Assembly: GCA_965657335.1 (NCBI GenBank) | Contig: CBFHOH010000004.1 | Location: forward strand, 1 to 64,000 | Length of the DNA: 64,000 nucleotides | DNA from: UBA4582 sp965657335 | GTDB taxonomy: Bacteria > Pseudomonadota > Gammaproteobacteria > Pseudomonadales > Azotimanducaceae | Direction of reading: 5' to 3' | Part shown: positions 18,213 to 26,735 of the stretch, in pieces | How the letters are laid out: each line of letters starts with the position of its first letter | Position numbering within the stretch: the first letter of the stretch is position 1 | Notes under the pieces: generated by a model | The model's database searches: none | What the model saw: only the letters and a program-made list of their open reading frames with translations | Told to the model about the DNA's origin: nothing | Position numbers and translations under genes: made by a program

Positions 18213-19321
18213 AACAATTCAGCCAGTTTAGCTCTGTGCCAGGAGGCATCGCCGTGCAAAAATTGGCTGTGCATTTGCCGCTTATGATAGATCTGCACAT
18301 CTGACTCCCAGGTGAATCCAATACCGCCGTGCAGCTGGGTAGACCGGTTACTGCAAAACGATGCTGTTTCCGATGCACTGGCCTTGGCCATCAGCGCGCA
18401 TCGTAAAGCGTCACTGGGTTCATGGTCATAGGCGCAGGCGGCGTTAAACACCAACGATCGCGTTTCATCAGTGGATATCATCATATTGACGATAGGGTGT
18501 TTGACAGCTTGGAAAAATCCGACGGGTCGGTCAAATTGAGTTCTGACTTTTGCATAATCTGCTGTGGCCTGTAATTGCCACTCAGCTGCGCCCACCATGT
18601 CAGCGGCTAACAAGGTCAGGATCGCTGGTAACGATCGCGAAATTACTTGTTCACCTTCGCCCGGCGCCGCGATCACCTCTGCTTCGACACCCTCCATGAC
18701 AATGCGACCCTGATCTCTGGTCAGGTCTACTATCTTATCCCCGAGTAAATCACAGTCACCGGCATTCACCAGATACAAGCCGAGGCCCTGCTCGCTTTTA
18801 GCCGAGACAATAAATTTATCAACCTTATGGATATCCTGAACATACCAACTAGTGCCACTCAGGCTGGTCCCGGTTGCGGTGACATCAGTGGAATCGGGTT
18901 CGAGTGACCCATCCTCTCCGTGGATTGCGAGGGCCATGCTGGTGCCATCTGCAACTTGTGTGAGCAGGTTGGCTGCTGCGGCCTCGCGGAGCACAAATGT
19001 GGCTTGCAGTGTGCCGGTCAGTGGGGTTGGGCAAGCAGCCCGTCCTATTTCCTCTTGAATCGCTGCTGCGGCAACCAGTCCTAAACCAACACCGCCGGCA
19101 TCCTCCGGAACTGCTAATAAATGCCAGCCTAGCGCCTGCATTTCCGACCAGTCGCTCTGATCAAACCAGGCTTTGCGATCCGAGCCGTGATAGGGGTCTT
19201 CGGTGCCGGCAAGATGGGGTCTTAGTTGATCGAGGGGGCGTTTTTCTTCAAAAAACCTTTGGGCCGCGTCTTTCAACATGCCGGTTTCTTCATCGAAGCC
19301 AAAATCTCTTGGTTGTGTCAT
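18209..19321 (-). CDS. Acyl-CoA dehydrogenase family protein (second subunit of a pair)
   Basis: 370 residues. It shows the ACAD three-domain order, ending with STQLHGGIGFTWESDVQIYHKR, the conserved FAD/C-terminal segment. The middle is divergent and shortened compared with the neighbour at 19331. Two unlike adjacent ACAD genes recall the heterotetrameric enzymes of steroid side-chain degradation (ChsE/FadE28-29 type), where one subunit carries much of the FAD site and the other the catalytic base; that comparison is inference. It starts 10 bases after the end of the upstream ACAD gene and overlaps the following MDR gene. Confidence 0.85.
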   Translation of the reverse strand: MTQPRDFGFDEETGMLKDAAQRFFEEKRPLDQLRPHLAGTEDPYHGSDRKAWFDQSDWSEMQALGWHLLAVPEDAGGVGLGLVAAAAIQEEIGRAACPTPLTGTLQATFVLREAAAANLLTQVADGTSMALAIHGEDGSLEPDSTDVTATGTSLSGTSWYVQDIHKVDKFIVSAKSEQGLGLYLVNAGDCDLLGDKIVDLTRDQGRIVMEGVEAEVIAAPGEGEQVISRSLPAILTLLAADMVGAAEWQLQATADYAKVRTQFDRPVGFFQAVKHPIVNMMISTDETRSLVFNAACAYDHEPSDALRCALMAKASASETASFCSNRSTQLHGGIGFTWESDVQIYHKRQMHSQFLHGDASWHRAKLAELL

Positions 19322-19330
19322 TTGTATAAC

Positions 19331-20539
19331 CTATTTGGTTTTTGGAAGACCCAGCACACGTTCGCCGAGAATATTACGTTGAATTTCACTACTGCCGCCA
19401 GAAATTGTGCCAGTGTAGGTGTTCATGTAGCCCAGCGCCCATTTGCCATCTTCGATCGCATTTTCGTCGCCGACATACAGGCTAGATTTTAGACCGAGCA
19501 CGGATAAAGCTATCTCGTTGAGCTCCTGTGCTATTTCACTACCTACCAGTTTTCCCTGCAGCGGTATTCGCATGGCACCGCCATTGAGTGCCTTGATGCG
19601 GGTTCTTCTCGCATTCTGCATGGTTGCTTCAATGCGTATATAGACATTGACAATACGGTCTCTTGCAACGGGATCATCCCACACCGCTCTGCCGTTTCGC
19701 TTTGTGCTTTTTGCGAGCTCGATTAACTGAAGCACCGCTGTCAATGGGGATTCGCTGCTGGCTACAGCGCCAACCCCTGCTGCGGCACCACGCTCACTGG
19801 TGAGTGTCGACATGGCAACTTTCCAGCCTGCGCCTACCTCATCGATTCGGTGATTGTCTGGAATGACAACATCTTCGAGAAACACCTCGTTAAATCCTGA
19901 TTCACCCGTCATTTTATGAATCGGTTTAACCGTGACACCTTCATGTGCCATATCCGCTAAAAAGTATGTAATACCGTTATATTTATCATGCTTGTCGTTT
20001 CGTGCCAAAAGCAGCATCCAACTGGATATAGCCCCCAGACTTGTCCAAACTTTGCTGCCGTTGATGAGCCAATTATCGCCATCCTTGACTGCGGAAGTTT
20101 GAAGAGAAACAAGGTCGGAACCGGCGCCGGGTTCACTAAAACCCTGGCACCATATTTCCTCCGCGGAGAAGATAGGGGGCAGAAATCGTTTTTTCTGCTC
20201 TTCAGTGCCATGAATCAAAAGCGTCGGTGCTGTCATTCCCAGCCCAATCCAGTTGATGAAATACGGCACCTTTGCCTTGCGTACTTCGGCGCTAGCGATA
20301 GCTTGAAATTCTGTGTGACCGTGCCCGCCGTATTCTTTTGGAACATCGGTGCCAATTAATTGCGCTTCGTAACACTTGGCTTGCCAATCACAGAGATAAG
20401 TTCTGTGGTCTTCAAAAGTCACTTCATATGCGTTCTGCGGCAGCGGAATCTTTGTGGGCGGAGGGCGATTTTCCTCTAGCCATCTTTGACAATGTTCTCT
20501 GAATTCTTCCCTTTCAGGGTGCGATGTTTGATCCGACAT
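19331..20539 (-). CDS. Acyl-CoA dehydrogenase family protein (first subunit of a pair)
   Basis: 402 residues from ATG 20539, giving MSDQTSHPEREEFREH; longer in-frame starts would run through the operator and are rejected. ACAD signatures include WCQGFSEPGAGSDL, the ITYFLADMAHEGVTVKPI strand, GFNEVFLEDVVIP and TISGGSSEIQRNILGERVLG, with good conservation. It probably introduces the alpha-beta double bond in a branched or ring-bearing acyl-CoA. Operator 1 (20591-20614) lies 51 bases upstream, shared with the divergent crotonase at 20663. The downstream ACAD and MDR genes follow with 9-base and overlapping junctions, forming one operon. Confidence 0.9.
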   Translation of the reverse strand: MSDQTSHPEREEFREHCQRWLEENRPPPTKIPLPQNAYEVTFEDHRTYLCDWQAKCYEAQLIGTDVPKEYGGHGHTEFQAIASAEVRKAKVPYFINWIGLGMTAPTLLIHGTEEQKKRFLPPIFSAEEIWCQGFSEPGAGSDLVSLQTSAVKDGDNWLINGSKVWTSLGAISSWMLLLARNDKHDKYNGITYFLADMAHEGVTVKPIHKMTGESGFNEVFLEDVVIPDNHRIDEVGAGWKVAMSTLTSERGAAAGVGAVASSESPLTAVLQLIELAKSTKRNGRAVWDDPVARDRIVNVYIRIEATMQNARRTRIKALNGGAMRIPLQGKLVGSEIAQELNEIALSVLGLKSSLYVGDENAIEDGKWALGYMNTYTGTISGGSSEIQRNILGERVLGLPKTK

Positions 20540-20590
20540 ATTATTAACCAAAATGAGTTTCGACTCGTATGCTGCCATGAGTTTCAGACT

Positions 20591-20614
20591 AAAACAATCA
20601 AGTGTGACTGTTTT
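20591..20614. promoter_or_regulatory. Island operator 1 (between acyl-CoA dehydrogenase and crotonase genes)
   Basis: Core AACAATCAAGTGTGACTGTT (20593-20612). It is one of eight copies of the same imperfect palindrome in the window. It lies 51 bases before the ACAD start on the minus strand and 48 bases before the crotonase start on the plus strand, so one bound repressor could control both directions. Confidence 0.75.
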
Positions 20615-20662
20615 GATAATTCTGCTATTGTTGGCGACTCGAATTTTCAAAAAGGTGCCGGA

Positions 20663-21502
20663 ATGCCAGACTTCAAAACCATTCGATACGAAGGTGTTAC
20701 CAACGGGGTAGCGCGGATTGTGTTATCCAGAGAAAAAGCCAGAAATGCGCAAGATAAGGCCATGACCTATGAGCTAAACGAAGCGTTTGATCTTGCTGCT
20801 CAGGATGACGAAGCGAATGTGATCGTTTTAGCTGCGGATGGTCCGCATTTTTCCTCAGGTCACGACCTCAGGGACAGAAGCAAGATTACCGATTTTGACA
20901 CTGTGAGCAATTGGGGTGGCTTTTCAAAACCGGGATCAGAGGGCTCCATGGCTGTAGAGCAGGAGATTTACCTAGGTATGTGCTGGCGCTGGAGAAATTT
21001 GCCGAAACCGATTATTGCAGAAGTGCAGGGGAAAGTGATTGCGGGTGGTTTGATGTTGGTTTGGGTCTGCGACATGATTATCGCCAGTGATGACGCAACC
21101 TTTGCTGATCCTGTTGTCGCATTTGGCGTCAATGGTGTTGAGTACTTTGCGCATCCTTGGGAAGTGGGCGTTCGAAAAGCCAAGGAAATGCTATTTACGG
21201 GCGAACCCGTTTCTGCTGAGGAAGCAAAGTCTCTTGGTATGGTCAATCATGTTGTTCCTCGGGATGAGTTGACCCAGTTTACGACTGATATGGCTGAGCA
21301 CATCGCAGAGCGACCGAGTATGGGGTTAAAGCTTGCGAAACAGTCAGTCAATCAGATGCAAGATAGTCAGGGCTTGTGGACCGCGCTTCAGGCCGCCATG
21401 TCGCTACAACAGTTAGGGCATGCTAACAATTATCAAATTCACAATATGGCCGTTGACCCAAAAGGTGCCGAAATTATCATGGCGCAGGCGAAGAAGAAGT
21501 AG
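20663..21502 (+). CDS. Enoyl-CoA hydratase/isomerase family protein
   Basis: 279 residues from ATG 20663 (AAGGTG upstream); the longer in-frame extension overlaps the operator. The oxyanion-hole segment is SSGHDLRD and GGLMLVWVCDMIIASDDATFADPV replaces the usual GGG-E-A segment; the first catalytic Glu position is Met/Leu here, and ADPVVAFG lacks the second Glu. It is thus probably an isomerase, hydrolase or other crotonase rather than a standard hydratase. It is transcribed alone, divergent from the ACAD operon, and ends at a strong hairpin. Confidence 0.83.
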   Translation: MPDFKTIRYEGVTNGVARIVLSREKARNAQDKAMTYELNEAFDLAAQDDEANVIVLAADGPHFSSGHDLRDRSKITDFDTVSNWGGFSKPGSEGSMAVEQEIYLGMCWRWRNLPKPIIAEVQGKVIAGGLMLVWVCDMIIASDDATFADPVVAFGVNGVEYFAHPWEVGVRKAKEMLFTGEPVSAEEAKSLGMVNHVVPRDELTQFTTDMAEHIAERPSMGLKLAKQSVNQMQDSQGLWTALQAAMSLQQLGHANNYQIHNMAVDPKGAEIIMAQAKKK

Positions 21503-21516
21503 TTTATCTTCTTCGC
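21488..21516. terminator. Bidirectional hairpin between convergent crotonase and carotenoid oxygenase genes
   Basis: GCGAAGAAGA (21488-21497) and TCTTCTTCGC (21507-21516) form a perfect 10-bp stem with a 9-base loop spanning the crotonase stop codon. It sits in the 30-base space between two convergent genes, so it can stop transcription from both sides. No long T run follows. Confidence 0.6.
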
Positions 21517-21532
21517 TCGTGCGGGTTGATTG

Positions 21533-22993
21533 CTAGCTCACATCACAAAAGACCTCGTCAGAAAAGAAACCATGAAACTGATGAGGGATGTGATGCTTTA
21601 ATTTGAGGTTGCAAATTTGGTTGTTGAGATCATTTGCGGGATAGATCTGAAGCTCGCTCTTGTGATCATAGGCGTTGTAAACAACTTCTAAAACATATCC
21701 GTCTCCCTCACCAGTTGCATCGGTTGCCGGTGCGAACATCGGCTCGGATCCGAAGTACCCCGGGGGTAGTGTGACGAGTTGCGCGTCGCCATCAAAGGTA
21801 ATGCGCTGAATAGCATTGAAAAAACTGTCTGCGCCATTGCTCACCGAGCAGGCGGTGTAGTTTACCTCGTTTCGTTTGCCTAACAGGTTGTTGTTGAAAG
21901 TCGGGAACTCGCTTTCTACTTCCGTTACTTTTTCAGCGTTCAATGACCCCGTCACCATGTTGAGTCTGTACCTGAGATATTGCCCTCCGCCAAATCTGTT
22001 GTCCGGGTTGAAGACATCGTTCAGCGTGTTGTTAGCTTCAAAATTGTCTGCGAACATGCCATCGATAATGATTTCATCACCTTCTTCGAAAGAATTACCA
22101 AAATGGATAATCGCGCCAGGATCAGACTCAAATGTTTTCACAATGTCAAAGCTATCGAGGTCTACCACGATGATTTTCAGCGGGATGGTAGGATCAAATT
22201 TGATTTGATCTGAGATGCTTTTGCTGCCGAGCAGGAACGGCAACATGTTGCCAAAAACTATCGATCCAACAAAAAATATGGCGTGTCGATCTGTCATTGC
22301 AAAGTCATGGCAAAAAGGAAAGCTTTGGAGCGGCACCTGAGTTTTTTTAAACAGTTTTCCCTCAGGATTAATTCGGTACATGTTGATGCACGGTTTCGGT
22401 CCAGTGATTCCGAAACCAGACATGCCTGCACCAAAGTTGATGTAGTCGCCGGTGCGCGGGTGAATTTTCCCGTGTGCGCTAAAAACCATGCTAGATTCTA
22501 GTTGCCCGTCATAGGTAAATTCTCCTACGGTTTCCAGATTTGATGGGTCCAGCTTCCAAGGCTTGCCGCCTTCATTTAGCGCAAGTAGATGGCCACCGTG
22601 AAATACACTGCTGGTGTTGGCAGGATTGGCAGGCATTTTCAGAAGGTTCGCGAACAAACCTCCGGGTAGCTGAGTGCCAAAACCTCGATACAAAACCTCC
22701 TGGGCTGCAGTTTCCTCAATGTATTTTGGTGTTCTGACGTAGCGATTTTTAAAATGCGCTTTGCCGTTATCAAAAGTAAAGGCGCAAAGCATGCCGTCAC
22801 CGTCAAACCAGTGACCAAATGGCTGGTTGCCGATCTTCTGTCGTCCCGGTCCATTGCGGAAGAAGGTACCTTTAAGGTTTGATGGAATTTCTCCTTCCAT
22901 TTCCGTCAAAGAGTAACTGTATTCCTCCTCGAGATTTTCCAGACCACCGTGACAGGTGGGTGCTTCATTTATCCCCTCGGTTAGAACACTCAT
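21533..22993 (-). CDS. Carotenoid-cleavage oxygenase family protein (RPE65/apocarotenoid oxygenase-like)
   Basis: 486 residues. This family uses an Fe(II) held by four His in a seven-bladed propeller to split a C=C bond of carotenoids, apocarotenoids or stilbenes. Likely ligands are His174 (FSAHGKIHP), His229 (FPFCHDFAMT), His297 (AIIHFGNSFE) and a C-terminal His474 (HQFHGFF). The N-terminal FRNGPG and WFDGDGML segments are also family marks. Its ATG overlaps the stop of the upstream crotonase (ATGA at 22990-22993). It is the last gene of the operator-2 operon Rieske-SDR-crotonase-carotenoid oxygenase. A second family member begins at 62671. Confidence 0.9.
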   Translation of the reverse strand: MSVLTEGINEAPTCHGGLENLEEEYSYSLTEMEGEIPSNLKGTFFRNGPGRQKIGNQPFGHWFDGDGMLCAFTFDNGKAHFKNRYVRTPKYIEETAAQEVLYRGFGTQLPGGLFANLLKMPANPANTSSVFHGGHLLALNEGGKPWKLDPSNLETVGEFTYDGQLESSMVFSAHGKIHPRTGDYINFGAGMSGFGITGPKPCINMYRINPEGKLFKKTQVPLQSFPFCHDFAMTDRHAIFFVGSIVFGNMLPFLLGSKSISDQIKFDPTIPLKIIVVDLDSFDIVKTFESDPGAIIHFGNSFEEGDEIIIDGMFADNFEANNTLNDVFNPDNRFGGGQYLRYRLNMVTGSLNAEKVTEVESEFPTFNNNLLGKRNEVNYTACSVSNGADSFFNAIQRITFDGDAQLVTLPPGYFGSEPMFAPATDATGEGDGYVLEVVYNAYDHKSELQIYPANDLNNQICNLKLKHHIPHQFHGFFSDEVFCDVS

Positions 22994-23844
22994 TTACTGT
23001 CCCCATTTTTCTCGTTGTTGTCCGTTGTCCGATAGTCACCAAATTTACCGTCTCGCTTACTTAGCGCATCTGTTAGACCAGCGGCCAGTTCTTTGAAGTG
23101 CGCTCTGGTAGATTCAGTATGGAATGCAAGTGCCTGAATTTCTGTGCCTGATCGAATAGCGGCCCTGACGCCGGTAAGTTCCATTTGCCGATGTACAGCG
23201 CGTTTGTTCATCTGCTGCAAATCTGTAGGCACTCTTGCGATGCGCTCAGCCACTTTAAGCACCTCTGACTCCAGCGCTTCAATCGAGAACGCACGGTTGG
23301 CAAATCCGTATGTCACCGCTTCGTCTCCGGAGATTGCATCACCGGTAAGCATCATCTCCATCGCTGGACGTAACCCCATTAAATGAGGGAAAAACTGATT
23401 GTCCGGCGGACTCATGCTGCGCACCACTGGATAGCCAATTTTAGCGTCATCAGCGACGTAGACAAGATCGCAAGATGTTGCCAGCTCGGTGCCTCCTGCT
23501 AGGCAATATCCGTGTACTTGAGCAATGACTGGTTTTGCTAGATCCCATACTCGGAAGAACCCATCAACGACATGTCTCGCCCAGTTGCCATCGCCTGGAG
23601 ATGTGTGAAAAGGCTGATTCTTCCCGTTGTTTCCCTTGAGGTCATAACCGGCGCAGAAAGCTTTTCCTGCTCCGCGAAGGATTGTAACCTTCACGTCCGG
23701 ATCGTTGTCATTCGCCTCCAACGTGCCGTAGATTTCGCTGCGTAGCGTGTTGTTGAGTGCATTTCTCGAATCAGGTCTATTGAGCGTGATCCGTGAAACA
23801 CCGGGCAGAGGTTCGTCTACTAAAATGTGCTGAAAATCAGTCAT
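22990..23844 (-). CDS. Enoyl-CoA hydratase/isomerase family protein
   Basis: 284 residues. Crotonase signatures: AGYDLKGNNG after GKAFC (oxyanion hole, about 64-74), GGTELATSCDLVYVADDAKIG with the first catalytic Glu position kept, and YPVVRSMSPPD where the second acid would lie but is not evident. The extra insertion near 80-90 (PFHTSPGDGNW) is unlike housekeeping hydratases and similar to crotonases of specialised catabolic clusters. It starts 13 bases after the upstream SDR and overlaps the next gene by 4 bases. Substrate unknown. Confidence 0.87.
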   Translation of the reverse strand: MTDFQHILVDEPLPGVSRITLNRPDSRNALNNTLRSEIYGTLEANDNDPDVKVTILRGAGKAFCAGYDLKGNNGKNQPFHTSPGDGNWARHVVDGFFRVWDLAKPVIAQVHGYCLAGGTELATSCDLVYVADDAKIGYPVVRSMSPPDNQFFPHLMGLRPAMEMMLTGDAISGDEAVTYGFANRAFSIEALESEVLKVAERIARVPTDLQQMNKRAVHRQMELTGVRAAIRSGTEIQALAFHTESTRAHFKELAAGLTDALSKRDGKFGDYRTTDNNEKNGDSK

Positions 23845-23857
23845 TGATGCTCTCCTG

Positions 23858-24628
23858 TTATTTTTCCGGGACCACGCCAGCGGTCACCGACATCGAATTG
23901 TCGACCCGCATAGCGGCACCATTTACAAATTTCGACTCGTCTGAGGCTAGATACAGCGCCATGTAAGCGATGTCCCTAGGTTCCCCTAATTTGCTGGCGC
24001 GTGAAGGCCGGTCTTCCTTTCCCGCCATTTCCGCCGACGCCATCTTTTCCGGCATGCTCAATACCATCGGGGTGACAATGCCCGAGGGATGTATCGAGTT
24101 ACATCGGATGTTCTGATTCTCTTGCGCAGCCCAGACGGCGACTGCGCGAGTCAGAGCTTCGACAGCGCCCTTCGCGGCACAATATGCTGTGACGACGTAT
24201 TCACCTTGTAGCGAAGCGATGGAAGCCATATTGATAATGGACCCGCCGCCGCTCTCTACCATCAAGGGGATACAGTTCTGACAACCAAGAAAGGTGCCAT
24301 CTGAAGATACCGCGTTTACTCTGCGCCAACTGCTGAGAGATGTATTTAAAATGTGTCCAGCCTCGACAATGCCGGCGTTGTTGACCAATACGTGCAAGGC
24401 GCCGAATTTTGCTCTGATGTCAGTAACAACCTGTTTCCAGTTGTCCTCGTCGCTGACATCGAGATGCATAAACGTGCCGTCGATTTCTTCCGCAACCGCT
24501 TGCGCGCGCGGGTCTACATCAGCGACGATGACTGTTGCACCTTCTTCCGCGAATAGTTTGCAGTCCGCCTCACCAAGTCCTTTTGCGCCGCCAGTGACTA
24601 ACGCCACCTTACCTTTCAGTCTTCCCAT
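23858..24628 (-). CDS. Short-chain dehydrogenase/reductase
   Basis: 256 residues from ATG 24628, preceded by AAAGGAAAA. Classical SDR: nucleotide motif TGGAKGLG (about 12-19), Asp after VIVADVD suggesting NAD(H), NNAG strand, catalytic Ser in NMASIAS and Tyr-Cys-Ala-Ala-Lys. It resembles 3-alpha/20-beta-hydroxysteroid-type dehydrogenases in general shape, which is not proof of substrate. It is second in the operator-2 minus operon, about 80 bases after the Rieske gene. Confidence 0.87.
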   Translation of the reverse strand: MGRLKGKVALVTGGAKGLGEADCKLFAEEGATVIVADVDPRAQAVAEEIDGTFMHLDVSDEDNWKQVVTDIRAKFGALHVLVNNAGIVEAGHILNTSLSSWRRVNAVSSDGTFLGCQNCIPLMVESGGGSIINMASIASLQGEYVVTAYCAAKGAVEALTRAVAVWAAQENQNIRCNSIHPSGIVTPMVLSMPEKMASAEMAGKEDRPSRASKLGEPRDIAYMALYLASDESKFVNGAAMRVDNSMSVTAGVVPEK

Positions 24629-24708
24629 TATTTTTCCTTTTCCTTTTTCTTTTTCACAATCTCGCACGCGCAAACACGATTTTTTACGTCGCGCAGTCGA
24701 GTATATAA

Positions 24709-25887
24709 TTAGCCGGTGGTGAACAGTTTCTCGAGATCCTCATCCTCTGTTTCCAGTAAAGTATCTACCCAACGGTGAAAGTCGTGTCCGCCACCTTCGT
24801 TTCGGCCAAACAAGACGTGGTCTTTAGCGCCCGTTTGCAGCGCGCGCTGCTGTTTGATGCCTGTAGCGTAGTCTTCCTCTTCGACGACATAGCGAAGGAA
24901 TTTAAATTGTTCGCGGGCAGCCTCGGCTTGTTGTTCGTCAGGTTCCTTTTCCATTAGGTAATTCTGAATCGTGTAAGACGTTTGCGGCGTTTCTCCGGGA
25001 AATAGCTGGGATATCATGACGGCTCGGCCACCGCCGTCAAAACCCGCGATCGATATGTGGGGAAATATTGTCCATACCCCTGATATTAAATGTTGGGTAG
25101 GCCATTCATCCTCGGGTAGGTCCTCGTATGCGCTGAGAGAGGCATCTGGTCCCGACACGCGCTGGTGTGGTCCCCATTTGTAATACAGTGCTTTATTGGG
25201 AAAGTCTGCGCCAAACGTGTTTTTATGTAGGATCGGTAAATGATAGAGGTCCATGTATCCATCGTAGGCGATTTTCCAATTCGGGCCTGGGATGATTTGA
25301 CTGTCAAAGTGATGCCAGGATTCAAATCCAAAATGACCAAGGAGCTCATCATAGCCTGACAAAAAGGTACTAATGTCTAGCGTGGATTTCGGATCGGTTG
25401 TTACCCAGACTAAGCCGGCTCGTTCTAGGCAAGGTAGTTCCGTTAGTCCATAACAGCTTTTGTCGATGTCGCCAAAATCTTTATTCGAAAGAATGCCAGT
25501 TAACTCTCCCTCCCGGTTATAGGACCATGCGTGATAGGGGCAGGTGAAACGGTGAGTATTGCCTTTACCTGTATCCATGACCTGCGCGCCTCTGTGACTG
25601 CACATGTTCACGTAAGCTTTAATCAGGCCGCTGTCGGTTCGGACAATGAGCACGGGCGTATTACCAGCATCCATTGCTTTGTAATCTCCGGGCTCTTTCA
25701 GTTCGGCAGACATGGCCAGCATTAAAGGCATCCGCCTGAACACCTTGTCCATTTCGGCCTTCCAGCGTTCCTCGTCATAGTAATGGGATGATGGAACTCG
25801 ATATACATCGGGCTTCTGGTCAATGGTGCCTGCTTTTGCATGAGTCAGGCTGTTTCGTGCCATTTCGATCAATTGCGAATGAGACAA
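24709..25887 (-). CDS. Rieske non-heme iron oxygenase, alpha subunit
   Basis: 392 residues. The Rieske [2Fe-2S] site is Cys96-x-His98 and Cys116-x-x-His119 (CSHRG and CPYHAW). The mononuclear iron site is in GYMDLYHLPILHK (Asp, His, His). Such enzymes hydroxylate, demethylate or dihydroxylate rings with electrons from a reductase. No beta subunit, ferredoxin or reductase is adjacent, so it is probably a homo-oligomer using partners from elsewhere. Operator 2 lies 35 bases upstream, shared with the divergent SDR at 25977. It leads the operon with SDR, crotonase and carotenoid oxygenase. Confidence 0.93.
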   Translation of the reverse strand: MSHSQLIEMARNSLTHAKAGTIDQKPDVYRVPSSHYYDEERWKAEMDKVFRRMPLMLAMSAELKEPGDYKAMDAGNTPVLIVRTDSGLIKAYVNMCSHRGAQVMDTGKGNTHRFTCPYHAWSYNREGELTGILSNKDFGDIDKSCYGLTELPCLERAGLVWVTTDPKSTLDISTFLSGYDELLGHFGFESWHHFDSQIIPGPNWKIAYDGYMDLYHLPILHKNTFGADFPNKALYYKWGPHQRVSGPDASLSAYEDLPEDEWPTQHLISGVWTIFPHISIAGFDGGGRAVMISQLFPGETPQTSYTIQNYLMEKEPDEQQAEAAREQFKFLRYVVEEEDYATGIKQQRALQTGAKDHVLFGRNEGGGHDFHRWVDTLLETEDEDLEKLFTTG

Positions 25888-25922
25888 CTTGGAATTCCTC
25901 CTAAATATTGACTGTGCAGAGA

Positions 25923-25946
25923 TAAACAGTCAGGCTTGACGGTTTC
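25923..25946. promoter_or_regulatory. Island operator 2 (divergent Rieske and SDR operons)
   Basis: Core AACAGTCAGGCTTGACGGTT (25925-25944). It lies 35 bases before the Rieske gene (minus) and 30 before the SDR gene (plus). TTGACG on the plus strand inside the right arm can also serve as a -35 box. Confidence 0.78.
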
Positions 25947-25976
25947 TTAAACATAACAAAATTATAAAGGAATAAC

Positions 25977-26732
25977 ATGCTTGAAGAACTTTTTGGTCTT
26001 AAAGGCGAAACGGCGGTCGTGACCGGCGCGGGACGTGGCATTGGAGAGGGCATCGCAAAGGTATTAGCAGGTGCAGGTGCAAATGTTGTCTGTGCGGCGC
26101 GCCGCACGGATGAAATTGAGCGAGTTGCAAGCGAAATCCGGGAATCGGGAGGTAACGCGATTGCCTGCACGACAGATGTCACGGATGAAACCGCTGTTCG
26201 ACAGTTAGCACAAACTGCAGTGAGTGAATTTGGTGGCCTTCATATGTGGGTTAATAACGCGGGTGGCTCACCCGTGCAGGCTCCGCTAACCGAGTTACCG
26301 AGAGAAGAATGGGAAAACACGCTTGCGCTTAACCTGACGGCCGTATGGCTGTGCACGAAAGTTGCCGCTGAAGTAATGGAAACGGGGAGGGTGCTAAATA
26401 TTTCCTCGCTGGCGGCAGAAGATGTTATTCCTGGCAGCGGTCATTATTCAGCTGCAAAAGCTGGCGTAAATATGATGACACAGACTTTTGCTAAAGAGTT
26501 AGGTCCAAGGATCAAAGTAAATTGTGTGATGCCGGGCGCTGTTCCCACTGAAATTATGATGCAAGCGCTTAAGCTTAAAGATGAGGATTTGCCGGCACTA
26601 GATAAAATGCTCAGATTACCATCGGGTCGATTAGGTACGCCTCGCGATCTCGGTGCCGCAGCGCTGTATCTGCTCTCTCCTGCCGCAGAATGGGTCACTG
26701 GACAAAACATCAGAGTTTCAGGAGGAGGTTAA
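25977..26732 (+). CDS. Short-chain dehydrogenase/reductase
   Basis: 251 residues from the ATG at 25977, preceded by AAAGGAATAAC. TGAGRGIG motif (about 16-23), NNAGG strand, catalytic Ser in NISSLAAE and Tyr-Ser-Ala-Ala-Lys, followed by PGAVPTE. The Ala-Arg-Arg-Thr after the second strand (CAARRTDEIE) suggests NADP(H). It is very similar in layout to the SDR at 56696 (both have AARRTxEI and end TGxxIxxxGG), so they are probably paralogues. The MDR gene follows after 3 bases. Confidence 0.88.
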   Translation: MLEELFGLKGETAVVTGAGRGIGEGIAKVLAGAGANVVCAARRTDEIERVASEIRESGGNAIACTTDVTDETAVRQLAQTAVSEFGGLHMWVNNAGGSPVQAPLTELPREEWENTLALNLTAVWLCTKVAAEVMETGRVLNISSLAAEDVIPGSGHYSAAKAGVNMMTQTFAKELGPRIKVNCVMPGAVPTEIMMQALKLKDEDLPALDKMLRLPSGRLGTPRDLGAAALYLLSPAAEWVTGQNIRVSGGG

Positions 26733-26735
26733 AAA

